Shown here: positions 23,638-32,253 of the stretch, in pieces
How the letters are laid out: the number at the start of each line of letters is the position of its first letter
Position numbering within the stretch: the stretch's first letter is position 1
Assembly: GCA_027306605.1 (NCBI GenBank)
Contig: DAHUZK010000004.1
Coordinates: 1 to 34,488 of the forward strand
Source of the DNA: Acidimicrobiaceae bacterium
GTDB taxonomy: Bacteria > Actinomycetota > Acidimicrobiia > Acidimicrobiales > RAAP-2
Direction of reading: 5' to 3'
Length of the DNA stretch: 34,488 nucleotides
Made by a program: the position numbers and the translations under genes
The notes under the pieces: generated by a model
What the model was told of the DNA's origin: nothing
Seen by the model: only the letters and a program-made list of their open reading frames with translations
The model's database searches: none

Positions 23638-24087
23638 GTGCCAGAGCGCTATCTCGCCCCCGGGTGGTTCACGAGGAGCGTGTTCAACCGGGCCGTGGCC
23701 GGGCTCACCAGGCTCGGCATCAGCGTCTGGGGGTCCCGGATCCTGGCCGTCCGCGGCCGGAAGACCCAACAGTGGCGGACCACGCCGGTCAACCTTCTGA
23801 CGGAGGGCGGTCAGCGCTACCTCGTCGCCCCGAGGGGCAACACCCAGTGGGTGCGCAACATCCGGGTGGCAGGCGCGGGCGAGCTCCGGGTCGGTCGGCG
23901 CACGGAACCGATCCGGGTGGTCGAGCTGGCCGACGGGGAAAAGGCGCCGGTGCTGCGGGCTTATCTCAAGCGCTGGCGCATGGAGGTCGGGGTGTTCTTC
24001 GAGGGCGTCGGTCCGAGAGCGACCGACGACGAGCTGCTCGCCATCGCCCCGAGCCACCCGGTGTTCCGGCTGACCAAGGAGGACTGA
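23638..24087 (+). CDS. Deazaflavin (F420)-dependent nitroreductase-family (DDN-like) oxidoreductase
   Basis: The 149-residue product has the split-barrel pattern of this family: ILAVRGRKTQQWRTTPVNLLTEGGQRYLVAPRGNTQWVRNIRVAGAGELRVGRRTEPIRVVEL (about 36-97), where GRKTQQWRTTPV corresponds to the G.(R/K)(S/T)G..R.TP cofactor-side motif and WVRNIRV to W..N....P. DDN-type enzymes reduce quinones or nitro compounds with F420H2, but some members bind other cofactors. The start is uncertain: GTG 23638 is just before the family start, with GTG 23629 and 23620 also in frame and no strong SD. It is divergent from mscR and converges with the small ParB-like gene. Confidence 0.75.
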   Translation: MPERYLAPGWFTRSVFNRAVAGLTRLGISVWGSRILAVRGRKTQQWRTTPVNLLTEGGQRYLVAPRGNTQWVRNIRVAGAGELRVGRRTEPIRVVELADGEKAPVLRAYLKRWRMEVGVFFEGVGPRATDDELLAIAPSHPVFRLTKED

Positions 24088-24099
24088 GAGGCCGGCGCC

Positions 24100-24522
24100 T
24101 CAGCGGCCCGACCCGGGTCGGTCGACGATGCGGCACGGGATGTCCGCGTTCTCGTCGATGTGGTAGCTCGCACAGATCCGGTGATAACCATCGGCGACCG
24201 TGAGCGCGACGTCGTCGCCGACGCTCCCCCGCACGAGCAGGACCGGCGACAGCCGATCGCCGTTCCGCACCTTGGACAGGTCGCCGGCGACGTGGACGTC
24301 GTCCTCGGGCAGCAGGCCCAGTCGGCTGGCCCGGAGGAGGTCCTTCGCCTGACGCGTGGTGAGAGGCGTCGCCCGCAGGCCTGCGACGACCTCCGAGACG
24401 TCGTCGGGTCCCATGAGGAGGCTCAGGTAGTCGGCCGCCGCCGGATAGTCATGGTCGTCTGGCTCGCCCTTCCAGTGCTCGACCGGAGCCTCGTCGTGCT
24501 TGTCCTTTTTCGCTTTGGGCAT
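24100..24522 (-). CDS. Small ParB/sulfiredoxin-like domain protein
   Basis: The 140-residue protein has a Lys/Asp-rich N-terminus (MPKAKKDKHDEAPVEHWKGEPDDHDYPAAADYLSLL) and a C-terminal segment LTVADGYHRICASYHIDENADIPCRIV (about 108-133). ADGYHR is like the DGxHR motif of the ParB/sulfiredoxin nuclease-like fold that binds nucleotides. A preceding LSKVRNGDRLSPVLLVRGS would be the matching strand. There is no helix-turn-helix, so it is not a chromosome-partition ParB. It lies 9 bp downstream of the aquaporin gene in the same direction and is probably cotranscribed. The ATG at 24522 has GTGAGGT seven bases away; GTG 24528 is too close to that SD. Confidence 0.6.
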   Translation of the reverse strand: MPKAKKDKHDEAPVEHWKGEPDDHDYPAAADYLSLLMGPDDVSEVVAGLRATPLTTRQAKDLLRASRLGLLPEDDVHVAGDLSKVRNGDRLSPVLLVRGSVGDDVALTVADGYHRICASYHIDENADIPCRIVDRPGSGR

Positions 24523-24531
24523 CGTCACACC

Positions 24532-25278
24532 TCACTCGGCTCGGGATCTCTGTTCGGCGCGCTCGATCACCAGACTGCCGAGCGAACCCTGGGCGGCGCG
24601 GGCGGCTGCCAGGTCGGCACCTGGCCCGCGCAGCACGTAGGCGATGCCGACCGCCGCGAGCATGCCGAGCACCGGGCCGACCAGGTAGACCCAGAAGTGG
24701 GCGAAATTGCCCGACACGGCGGCCGGTCCGAACGAGCGGACGGGGTTCATCGACGCCCCGCTGATCGGGCTGGCCCACAGACCTGCGAGCGCGATGTATC
24801 CCGCGACGGCCAACGCCGAGAAGGTGCCGACGTTCTGGGCACCCGACGCGGTGCCGAGGATGGTGGTGAGAAGGCCGCAGGTCAGGATCGCCTCGATGAG
24901 CATGGCCCGCCAGTCCGTGGTGTGCGCGGCGGGGAGCGTGGCCCCGAGGACGCCGACCACGCCAAACAGCGCACGGAGGAACAGGCAGGCGAGCAGGGCG
25001 CCCACCGTCTGTGCGACAACGTAGAGGGGGACTCGGCGCCAGGGGAACTCCAGGCGCAGCGCGAATCCAATGCTCACCACGGGATTGAGGTGGGCGCCCG
25101 AGACCGCCCCGGTGGCCAGGATGACCGCCATGACCATGAGGGCCGGCGCCACGACGGCGGCCCCCCGGCCGATCGCCCCGTGGCTGGTGGCGTCGACCAC
25201 CACTGCGCCCGCAGCCACGAGCACGAGGAAGAACGTGCCGACCAGCTCGGCGAACAGCCGGCGCCACTCGTAGGCCAT
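24532..25278 (-). CDS. Aquaporin/glycerol facilitator (MIP family)
   Basis: The 248-residue product has six membrane segments and two NPA-type loops, both reading NPV: SGAHLNPVVS (60-69) and SGASMNPVRS (173-182). The Arg after the second motif (181) is the selectivity-filter Arg. NPV in both halves is a variant seen in bacterial channels and could alter transport of water or small solutes. The N-terminal MAYEWRRLFAELVGTFFLVLVAAG is typical of actinobacterial members. Start is uncertain: ATG 25278 is used, but in-frame GTG 25416 would add 46 residues, and the homologue-like bit before the ATG (TWARDFSD) suggests that a longer form may be made. The C-terminal tail (about 225-248) is Ala/Arg/Glu-rich and helical. 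Confidence 0.85.
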   Translation of the reverse strand: MAYEWRRLFAELVGTFFLVLVAAGAVVVDATSHGAIGRGAAVVAPALMVMAVILATGAVSGAHLNPVVSIGFALRLEFPWRRVPLYVVAQTVGALLACLFLRALFGVVGVLGATLPAAHTTDWRAMLIEAILTCGLLTTILGTASGAQNVGTFSALAVAGYIALAGLWASPISGASMNPVRSFGPAAVSGNFAHFWVYLVGPVLGMLAAVGIAYVLRGPGADLAAARAAQGSLGSLVIERAEQRSRAE

Positions 25279-25564
25279 GTCCGAGAAGTCCCGGGCCCAG
25301 GTCGGGGTGGGTGGCACGAGCGGCACCCGAGCGAGCGCCGGGGCGCCGAGTGGCTCCCCGGGATTGCGGGCAGTCCTCCTTGGACCTCCCCCGCCTGGGT
25401 TCTCCCCGGATGGCACGGATGCACCGTAGCCAACCGGGGCCCCGGGGAGGAGGGGCGCCCGCTTGGGGCGGGGAGGCCCCCCGCCTCTACAGTGGTCGCC
25501 GACCCTTGGGAGCGCGGGTGACGCGAACTTCGACAATGCATCTCCAGCCACGATCGGCTGCCCG

Positions 25565-25981
25565 GTGAGCGGCTCGTCCCTCGAGCCGGCCGAGGGCGGC
25601 TTCGACCTCGAGCTCGCGGTCTCGACGCTGGCGTCGAACTCGGGTGACGTGAGCCTGATGCTCAGGCTTCTCGCCCGGGAGCTCTCCGACGCCCTCGGCC
25701 CCCGGCTCGTGGTCGAGCGGGCCGGCGGGCTGCTCCGTCGATCCGAGCAGGTGCGGTCCCTGCAGGTTGACATCGACAACGACGTGCTGCGGGCCGAGCT
25801 CAACGGGGGATCGGTCCGGTGCACCATCGGGCACTCCTCGGGAGGCATCCGCATCCGCAGCGAGCAGGTCGACATGACGACCTGGCTGACCCGGCTGCTG
25901 GGCGCCCTCAAGTCCGAAGCGGAGCGCTCGGAGGCGACTCGCCAGGCGCTCGAACACATCATGATCGGAGGCACGACATGA
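25565..25981 (+). CDS. Unknown 138-residue protein, first gene of the YbjQ operon
   Basis: I do not recognise this protein. It reads SGSSLEPAEGGFDLELAVSTL then a helix DVSLMLRLLARELSDAL, two-stranded parts LVVERAGGLLRRSEQVRSLQVDIDNDVLRAEL and VRCTIGHSSGGIRIRSEQVDM, and a C-terminal amphipathic helix TTWLTRLLGALKSEAERSEATRQALEHI. There is no signal or membrane segment, so it is a small cytoplasmic alpha/beta protein. It overlaps the first YbjQ gene by ATGA, so it is likely a partner of that set. The GTG at 25565 is the latest start before conserved-looking sequence, without a strong SD; longer forms are possible. Confidence 0.65.
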   Translation: MSGSSLEPAEGGFDLELAVSTLASNSGDVSLMLRLLARELSDALGPRLVVERAGGLLRRSEQVRSLQVDIDNDVLRAELNGGSVRCTIGHSSGGIRIRSEQVDMTTWLTRLLGALKSEAERSEATRQALEHIMIGGTT

Positions 25982-26772
25982 CCAGCCCCACCGACCTCCC
26001 GAAGGATGCCGGTCACCGGCTCGAAGAGCTGCGCCACGGTTTCTTCACCTCGGACCTGTCGGTCAACGAGTTCTTGTTGGTGAAGGAGTGCGGGTTCCAT
26101 CCGCTCGGCTTCGTGATGGGCTCGTCGATCTACCACACCGGGATCCAGGGGCGCCGCTGGTCCAAGAGCCAGGAGCTCGACAAGCTCACCGAGGCCATGT
26201 ACAACGCGCGCGAGCTCGCGATGACCCGCATGGAGGAGGAGGCCGACGAGCTCGGGGCCGACGGCGTGGTCGGGGTGCGCCTCGACGTCAACTACTACGA
26301 GTGGGGCAGCGACGCCGCCGAGTTCATCGCGCTCGGCACGGCGGTCAAGGCGGAGGACGGGAAGTCCTATCGCAACAAGCTCGGCAAGCCCTTCACCTCG
26401 GATCTCTCGGGCCAGGACTTCTGGACGATCATGCAGACCGGGTACACGCCCCAAGGTCTGGTCATGGGCACGTGCGTGTACCACATCGCGCACCGCGGTC
26501 TCGCCCAGACCCTCGGCTCGGTGGGCCAGAACGTCGAGCTTCCCAACTTCACCCAGGCGCTCTATGAGGCACGCGAGCTCGCCATGACCCGCATGCAGGA
26601 CGAGGGCAACCGCCTCGGCGCGACCGGGATCGTCGGCGTGCGACTCGAGGAGAAGACCCACCAGTGGGGCTCGCACACGATCGAGTTCCTCTCGCTCGGC
26701 ACTGCCGTCACCAAGACCAGCGACGACGTCACGTTGCCGCGGCCCACCGTCATCATCTCCCTCGACAACTGA
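25978..26772 (+). CDS. Tandem YbjQ-like (DUF74/UPF0145) protein 1
   Basis: The 264-residue product contains two copies of the YbjQ-like domain. Copy 1 (about 20-135): FFTSDLSVNEFLLVKECGFHPLGFVMGSSIYH ... ARELAMTRMEEEADELGADGVVGVRLD ... EFIALGTAV. Copy 2 (about 138-255): PFTSDLSGQDFWTIMQTGYTPQGLVMGTCVYH ... ARELAMTRMQDEGNRLGATGIVGVRLEEK ... EFLSLGTAV. YbjQ proteins form pentameric rings and are annotated as heavy-metal-binding-like, but their function is not known. Two fused copies would not give a simple pentamer. It starts in ATGA overlap with the 138-residue gene and ends in TGATG overlap with the next YbjQ gene. Confidence 0.85.
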   Translation: MTSPTDLPKDAGHRLEELRHGFFTSDLSVNEFLLVKECGFHPLGFVMGSSIYHTGIQGRRWSKSQELDKLTEAMYNARELAMTRMEEEADELGADGVVGVRLDVNYYEWGSDAAEFIALGTAVKAEDGKSYRNKLGKPFTSDLSGQDFWTIMQTGYTPQGLVMGTCVYHIAHRGLAQTLGSVGQNVELPNFTQALYEARELAMTRMQDEGNRLGATGIVGVRLEEKTHQWGSHTIEFLSLGTAVTKTSDDVTLPRPTVIISLDN

Positions 26773-27680
26773 TGAGCGGCCCGGCCGACGTCCCCGAAGC
26801 GGCGCCCCGCCGACTTGAGTCCGGCTCGTTCTCCTCGGGCCTGACCGTGCCGGACTTCGCGGCCTGCCTCCAGATGGGCCTTCGCCCGGTCGGGCTGGTC
26901 CAGGGGTTCTGCGCCATGCAGTGGGGTTGGTACGGGGCGGGGTCCCCCTATATGCGCGGCATGTCCCCCTACGCGCCGCCAAACCCGGGTGGAACCTACG
27001 CCCAGAGTTGGTACTGCCCGCACGGCTTTGTCTCGGGCGAGCACCGGATGTGGGGCCAGAACTACGAGCAGGTCTGGGTCGAACAGGCCTGGCTCCAGGG
27101 GTTCAACTCGGCCTTCGGTCGCCTGATCGAGGAGGCCAAGGAGGTGGGGGCGCACGGGGTGATCGGGGTCACCGACACGACCCACAGCCTCCTCGAAGCC
27201 AACGTGGCCGAGTTCCACGTGCTCGGGACGGCGGTGGTCGTCGAGGGCGCACCCCCGCCGCCCAAGAACGAGCCCTGGTCGACCTATCTGGCCGGTCAAC
27301 GGCTGGCCAAGCTGATCGAGGCGGGCCTCATGCCGATCTCGGTAGTGGCCACCATCGCGTCGGTCCGGGTCTGGGCCTACTGCGTGACCGAGTACCTCAT
27401 GGAGGGCGCCGGCCTCATGTGGCAGACCCAGGGCGCGAGCTCGGTACAGGACGTCCAGCAGGTCTCCGAGGGCCTGTTCGCGGCGCGGGCGATCGCCCGC
27501 GACCACGTCCGGCGCCAGCTCGGGAACGACTCGCTGCACGGGGTCTCGGTGGCGACCTCCGAACGCGAGATCGGCGGAGGCGACCACGTCTTCGAGTGCA
27601 CACTGCGGGGCACCAGGGTCCGCCGCTTCAAGGACTTCGACCCGATCGGTGCCCCAAGGCCCACGGTGCGGCTCACGTGA
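26772..27680 (+). CDS. Tandem YbjQ-like protein 2 (diverged, aromatic-rich insertion)
   Basis: The 302-residue protein follows the same plan: copy 1 (about 15-165) has SFSSGLTVPDFAACLQMGLRPVGLVQGFC ... FGRLIEEAKEVGAHGVIGVTDT ... EFHVLGTAV, and copy 2 (about 172-302) has the weaker YLAGQRLAKLIEAGLMPISVVATI ... ARAIARDHVRRQLGNDSLHGVSVATSE ... FECTLRGTRV. Between the first strand and helix of copy 1 is an insertion of about 50 residues rich in Trp, Tyr, Gly and Met (QWGWYGAGSPYMRGMSPYAPP ... WYCPHGFVSGEHRMWGQNYEQ), unlike the siblings. It has the TGATG and GTGA overlaps on either side. Confidence 0.8.
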   Translation: MSGPADVPEAAPRRLESGSFSSGLTVPDFAACLQMGLRPVGLVQGFCAMQWGWYGAGSPYMRGMSPYAPPNPGGTYAQSWYCPHGFVSGEHRMWGQNYEQVWVEQAWLQGFNSAFGRLIEEAKEVGAHGVIGVTDTTHSLLEANVAEFHVLGTAVVVEGAPPPPKNEPWSTYLAGQRLAKLIEAGLMPISVVATIASVRVWAYCVTEYLMEGAGLMWQTQGASSVQDVQQVSEGLFAARAIARDHVRRQLGNDSLHGVSVATSEREIGGGDHVFECTLRGTRVRRFKDFDPIGAPRPTVRLT

Positions 27681-28516
27681 GCGCGACGCCAGTGCCCGAC
27701 CCGCGCGCCGAGATGGCGGCGGCGGCGACCTGGCTGGCCGACGGCGGCCGGTCGCCCGACCAGCGCGCCGTGACCTCCGACCTCAGCATCGACGAGGCGC
27801 TCCTGCTCCATTCGATCGGCTGGGAGCCCATCGAGCTCGTCTTCGGCGTCTCGGTGACGTCGGTCCCCATGGGCGTCTGGACCTGGGGGCGCGGCGAGCT
27901 CTCCGGCGCCTCGGACGCCCACAACCTCGCGGTGCACACCGCCTCGGAGCGTCTCGCGAAGGAATGTTCGAGCGCGGGAGGCCACGGGGTGGTGGGTGTC
28001 CGGGTCTCGGCCGAGGTCCACCCGCACCACGTCAACGTCGAGCTGACCGGGACGGCCGTGCGGCCCGTGGGCGCCAAGCCCCACGTGGGCCGGCCGTTCG
28101 TGTCGGACCTCTCGACCCGCGACTTCGCGCTCTTATCGAACGCCGGCTGGATGCCGCTCGGCCTCGCCTTCGGTGCGAGCTTCATCTACGCGCCGCGACG
28201 CGACGCCGCCGCCGCAATCCGGCAGTCGACCCAGAACGTCGAGATGACCAATCTCACCGAGGCCCTCTACGCGGCACGCGAATCGGCGATGGAGCGGATG
28301 CAGTCCTCCGGGCTCCAGATGTCGGCCGACGGCATCGTGGGGGTGCACGTCACCGAGGGGCCGATGTCCTTCGCCCGCCATGTGATGCGGTTCACAGCCT
28401 GGGGCACGGCGGTCCACCTCGCGCAGGACGCCCATCACCACATGCGCCCCGAGGTCGTCCTTTCCCTCGACGACGCCGTGATCCAGTTCTCCGCCGGGGC
28501 CCTGCGCGGCGACTGA
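27677..28516 (+). CDS. Tandem YbjQ-like protein 3
   Basis: The 279-residue protein starts with GTG in a GTGA overlap. Copy 1 (about 30-135): AVTSDLSIDEALLLHSIGWEPIELVFGVSV ... ASERLAKECSSAGGHGVVGVRVS ... VELTGTAV. Copy 2 (about 140-265): PFVSDLSTRDFALLSNAGWMPLGLAFGASFIY ... ARESAMERMQSSGLQMSADGIVGVHVTE ... RFTAWGTAV. The opening motif TSDLS/VSDLS and the GIVGV(R/H)V strand are shared with protein 1. His-rich spots (HPHHVN, HHHM) may bind metal. It closes the four-gene operon; no clear terminator follows in the 190 bp before typA. Confidence 0.85.
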   Translation: MSATPVPDPRAEMAAAATWLADGGRSPDQRAVTSDLSIDEALLLHSIGWEPIELVFGVSVTSVPMGVWTWGRGELSGASDAHNLAVHTASERLAKECSSAGGHGVVGVRVSAEVHPHHVNVELTGTAVRPVGAKPHVGRPFVSDLSTRDFALLSNAGWMPLGLAFGASFIYAPRRDAAAAIRQSTQNVEMTNLTEALYAARESAMERMQSSGLQMSADGIVGVHVTEGPMSFARHVMRFTAWGTAVHLAQDAHHHMRPEVVLSLDDAVIQFSAGALRGD

Positions 28517-28708
28517 GGCACGCCCGGTGGCTTCGTCGCCCGATGAGCCCGAACGAGCGCGATCTGGACGGGCGGCCCCAAAAGGCCCACTCGGTATCCC
28601 ATTCGACCGGGGAGGGTGACGCCCGCCCGGGCGGCCGCCGGACCCCGCTCGCCTCACCACTCGCCGGGCGAACTGCGACCGGTGAGCGGGTCACTACCCT
28701 GAGTTCAC

Positions 28709-30541
28709 GTGCAACTGAGGAATGACCTTCGAAACGTCGCAATTGTGGCCCACGTGGACCACGGCAAGACCACCCTCGTCGACGCCATGTTGCGCCAGAC
28801 CGGCGCCTTCCGGTCCAACCAGGTCGTGGCCGACCGGATCCTCGACTCGGGAGATCTCGAGCGTGAGAGGGGCATCACGATCCTGGCCAAGCACACCGCC
28901 GTCCAGTGGGGCGACATCAAGATCACGATCGTCGACACGCCCGGTCACGCGGACTTCGGCGGGGAGGTCGAGCGGGGCCTCGCCATGGTCGACGGCGCGC
29001 TACTGCTCGTGGACGCGTCCGAGGGACCACTCCCCCAGACGCGCTTCGTGCTCCGCAAGGCCCTCGAGGCCCGGCTGCCGCTCGTCGTCGTCGTGAACAA
29101 GGTCGACCGCAGCGACGCCCGGATCTCCGAGGTCGTGCACGAGATCGAGGAATTGTTCTTGGATCTCGACGCCGACGAGGAGCAGATCGGGTTCCCGGTC
29201 CTCTATTCCAACGCGCGGCGCGGCTGGGCCAGCACCGACCCCGCGACCAAGGGCACCGACCTGACCCCGCTCTTCGAGGCGATACGCGACAGCGTCCCGG
29301 CACCGGCCTTCGACCCGGCGTTCCCGCTGCAGGCCCTCGTCACCAACCTGGATGCCTCCCCCTACCTCGGCCGACTGGCGGTGTGCCGGGTGCACAACGG
29401 GACGCTCCGGCGAGGCGACACCGTCAGCTGGTGCCGCCTCGACGGGACCATGTCGCGGGCCAAGATCACCGAGCTCTACGGCTCCAAGGCGCTCGAACGG
29501 GTCGAGATCGCGGAGGCTGGGCCCGGTGAGATCGCCGTGGTGGCGGGACTCCCCGACGTGATGATCGGCGAGACCCTGACCGAGGCCGACGACCCGCGGC
29601 CGCTCCCGCCCATCCTCGTCGACGAGCCGAGCCTCGCCATGACGATCGGCATCAACACCTCGCCGCTCTCGGGCCAGGACGGCACCAAGCTGACGGCCCG
29701 GCTGCTCAAGAGCCGGCTCGATGCCGAGATCGTCGGCAACGTCTCCATCGGGCTCTCCCCGACCGAGCGGCCCGACACCTTCGAGGTGCGGGGCCGCGGT
29801 GAGCTGCAGCTCGCCATCCTCGTCGAGACCATGCGGCGCGAGGGCTTCGAGCTGACGATCGGGAAGCCCACAGTGGTCACCCGGATGATCGACGCCAAGG
29901 TGCACGAGCCCGTCGAGCGCCTGACCATCGACGTCCCCGAGTCCTACATGGGCGTCGTCACCCAGCTGCTGGCGGTGCGTCACGGTCGGATGGCCGAGAT
30001 GGTCAACCACGGCACCGGATGGGTCCGCCTCGACTACCGGATCCCGGCCCGGGGCCTCGTAGGGTTCCGCAACGAGTTCCTCATCGAGACACGGGGCACC
30101 GGCGTCCTGCACTCCACCTTCGACGCCTGGGAGCCCTGGGCGGGTGAGCTCCGGGTGAAGCGCAACGGCTCGCTCGTGGCGGACCGCCGCGGGATGACCA
30201 CCACGTACGCGCTGATGGCCCTCGAGCAGCGCGGCGTGCTCTTCGTCGGCCCCGGCACCGAGGTCTACGAGGGGATGATCGTCGGCGAGAACGCCCGCAG
30301 CGACGAGATGAACGTCAACCCCACCAAGGAGAAGAAGCTCACCAACATCCGCTCGTCGACCGCCGAGGAGCTCGAGCGACTGAGCCCCCATCTCCAGCTC
30401 TCGCTCGAACAGGCGCTCGAGTTCATCGCGGAGGACGAGTGCGTCGAGGTCACCCCGTCCACCGTGCGGTTGCGCAAGGTCGTGCTTGAACAGTCGGTGC
30501 GGGGCCGCAAAAGGGGCCGGGAACGGCGGGCCGCCGAGTAG
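28709..30541 (+). CDS. typA: Translational GTPase BipA/TypA
   Basis: The 610-residue product is close to the family length (about 605-610). The GTPase signatures are [10 protein letters not shown] (14-23), [21 protein letters not shown] and NKVDRSDA, followed by an EF-G-like domain II, the domain III/V arrangement of BipA, and the BipA-specific C-terminal domain with [25 protein letters not shown] as a basic tail. It binds the 70S ribosome and helps 50S maturation, stress adaptation and cold growth. The start is GTG 28709 ([19 protein letters not shown]), where the family normally begins. It converges with the aldehyde dehydrogenase relic, 15 bp between stops. Confidence 0.96.
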   Translation: MQLRNDLRNVAIVAHVDHGKTTLVDAMLRQTGAFRSNQVVADRILDSGDLERERGITILAKHTAVQWGDIKITIVDTPGHADFGGEVERGLAMVDGALLLVDASEGPLPQTRFVLRKALEARLPLVVVVNKVDRSDARISEVVHEIEELFLDLDADEEQIGFPVLYSNARRGWASTDPATKGTDLTPLFEAIRDSVPAPAFDPAFPLQALVTNLDASPYLGRLAVCRVHNGTLRRGDTVSWCRLDGTMSRAKITELYGSKALERVEIAEAGPGEIAVVAGLPDVMIGETLTEADDPRPLPPILVDEPSLAMTIGINTSPLSGQDGTKLTARLLKSRLDAEIVGNVSIGLSPTERPDTFEVRGRGELQLAILVETMRREGFELTIGKPTVVTRMIDAKVHEPVERLTIDVPESYMGVVTQLLAVRHGRMAEMVNHGTGWVRLDYRIPARGLVGFRNEFLIETRGTGVLHSTFDAWEPWAGELRVKRNGSLVADRRGMTTTYALMALEQRGVLFVGPGTEVYEGMIVGENARSDEMNVNPTKEKKLTNIRSSTAEELERLSPHLQLSLEQALEFIAEDECVEVTPSTVRLRKVVLEQSVRGRKRGRERRAAE

Positions 30542-30556
30542 CACCGCGCCGCGGGC

Positions 30557-31998
30557 TCAGGTCGCGATGACCGCCGCCTTCTCGCGGGTAAACTCGAGGG
30601 TCTCGTCGTGGCCGAACCCGCTTTCCTTCCAAGCCCCGAACGGGAGCTCGTAGCGGGTCTGGCGATACACGTTGACCAGACGTTGCCCGCCTCGAGCTCC
30701 GAGACGAAGCGGTGGATTCTGCCCAGGTCGCGGGTCCACAGCCCTGACGCGAGTCCGTAGGTCGTGTCGTTCGCGATCTCGAGGGCCTCGTCGTCGGTGT
30801 CGAAGGGGATGACCACTGCGACCGGGCCGAATATCTCCTCCTGGCAGATCCGCAGTGAGTTGTCGGTCGTCATGAAGAGCGTCGGCTCGACCCAGAACCC
30901 CCGGGGGAGCTCCGGGACGACGACGGCGCCGTGGCGCCCCCCGAAGACGAGCTCAGCTTCCTTCTTTCCGATCTCGAGGTACCCAGTGACCCGGTCGTAC
31001 TGGCCCGGCGAGACGATCGGCCCCATCGTGGTGCGGGGGTCCATCGGGTCGCCGACCACGATCCGTCTCGCGATCGCCTCGATACGCCCGAGTATCTCGC
31101 CGAGCACGCTCCGCTCGACGAGAATGCGGGCACCCGCCACGCAAACCTGGCCGGCGTTCCCGGTGAAAATCGACTCGGTCGTCACCCCCCGCGCAGTCGC
31201 GTCGAGGTCGGCGTCGGCGTCGGCGTCGGCGAAGACGATGTTGGGCGACTTGCCGCCGAGCTCGAAGATGGCCGGCGTCAGCGTCTCGGACGCTGCCCGC
31301 TGAATGCTCTTGGCGGTGGCGGACGAACCCGTCATGGACACCTTCTTCACCCCGCTGTGCCGCACCAGGGGCTCGCCCGCCTCTCCGCCGAGGCCCGAGA
31401 CGATGTTGAGCACCCCCGGGGGGAGCACGTCGGCAAGGAGCTCGCCGAGACGGAGCACCGAGACGCAGGCCTGCTCGGCCGGCTTCACCACCACGGTGTT
31501 GCCCGCCGCCAGCGCCAAACCCGCCTTGGCCGAGCACATCGCCACCGGAGCGTTCCACGGGATGATCGCCCCGACCACCCCGTATGGCTCCCGCCTGGTC
31601 AACCCAATTGTGGACGGGTCCAGGACGACGCTCTGGCCCCGGGCGGCCTCGAGGGTCATCTGCGCGACCCGGTTCCAGAACCAGGCCATGCCCGGCCCAG
31701 CGCGGCCCCTGCTCTCCTCGATCAACCGCCCGTTGTCCTGGGTCTCGAGGTAGGCGAGCTCCTCGCCGTTTTCCAGGAAGAGCTGAGCCACCTGTTGGAG
31801 ATGGTGCGTTCGGGCCGACCAACCGCCGAAGGCCTCCGCGGCGGTGGTGACCGCGGCATCGACATCCTCATGGTTTCCCGCCGGCACACGCGCCCACAGG
31901 TCCCCCGTCGCAGGGTTCACGGAATCGAGCAGGGCGCCCGAGGCAGCGGGGCGCAGCCCGCCTCCGATCAGATTCCGGTACTCGGGAATCTCTTGCAT
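30557..31998 (-). pseudogene. NAD(P)-dependent aldehyde dehydrogenase, broken by a one-base frameshift
   Basis: Translated from ATG 31998 (AGGGGGG SD) the frame shows a full aldehyde dehydrogenase: IIPWNAP (Asn149), FELGGKSPNIVFADAD (Glu246), and TGNAGQVCVAGAR with catalytic Cys286, then EEIFGPV. At about 30677 the text runs ELEAGNVW then leaves frame; the expected VNVYRQTRYELPFGAWKESGFGHDETLEFTREKAAVIAT continues in the next frame to 30557. TGG-TCAAC should read TGG-GTCAAC, so one G (C on the + strand) is missing. The pieces together give about 480 residues, the family size. It is either a recent pseudogene or an assembly error; an unbroken active site favours either reading. Unrepaired translation would run on to 30265 over the typA end. 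Confidence 0.88.
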
Positions 31999-32202
31999 CT
32001 CCACCCCCCTCGCATCGCCGCAAGCATCGATGGGCCGCGACCCCGACGACCAGCCGTGTGCGTCCCCTCGGATTCGGCGGTGTGTCAGGCGCCTCGCCCG
32101 TCGTTCGGGCCGGCCGTCTCCCCGGTCGCTTCCCCGTGAGCCGCGCCCGATCCGTCGTCGCCAAGTCCGTTGGCCCTACCGGGCCACTGGCATTTTGTCT
32201 AG

Positions 32203-32211
32203 TATCGGATA
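32203..32211. promoter_or_regulatory. TATCGGATA dyad upstream of the SDR gene
   Basis: TATC-G-GATA is a perfect odd palindrome about 43 bp ahead of the SDR start, in the region divergent from the aldehyde dehydrogenase. Near-identical TATCTGATC and TATCGGATC occur at 34429-34437 and 34452-34460 at the right end of the window. Shared use by one regulator is an inference from the three copies. Confidence 0.35.
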
Positions 32212-32253
32212 ACATAGGGTACATGGGGGGCTCACCTCGCCCGCGGGCGGCCG

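Noticed and set aside
29000..30544. 514-codon frame antisense to typA
   Set aside because: typA is unmistakable on the + strand; the antisense translation has no domain.
30265..30556. Extension of the aldehyde dehydrogenase frame over the end of typA
   Set aside because: It follows the frameshift and is Ser/Arg-rich noise; the true C-terminus is in the neighbouring frame.
31205..31240. GTCGGC hexamer repeats in the aldehyde dehydrogenase gene
   Set aside because: They encode an ADADAD run within the coding frame; a short coding repeat only.
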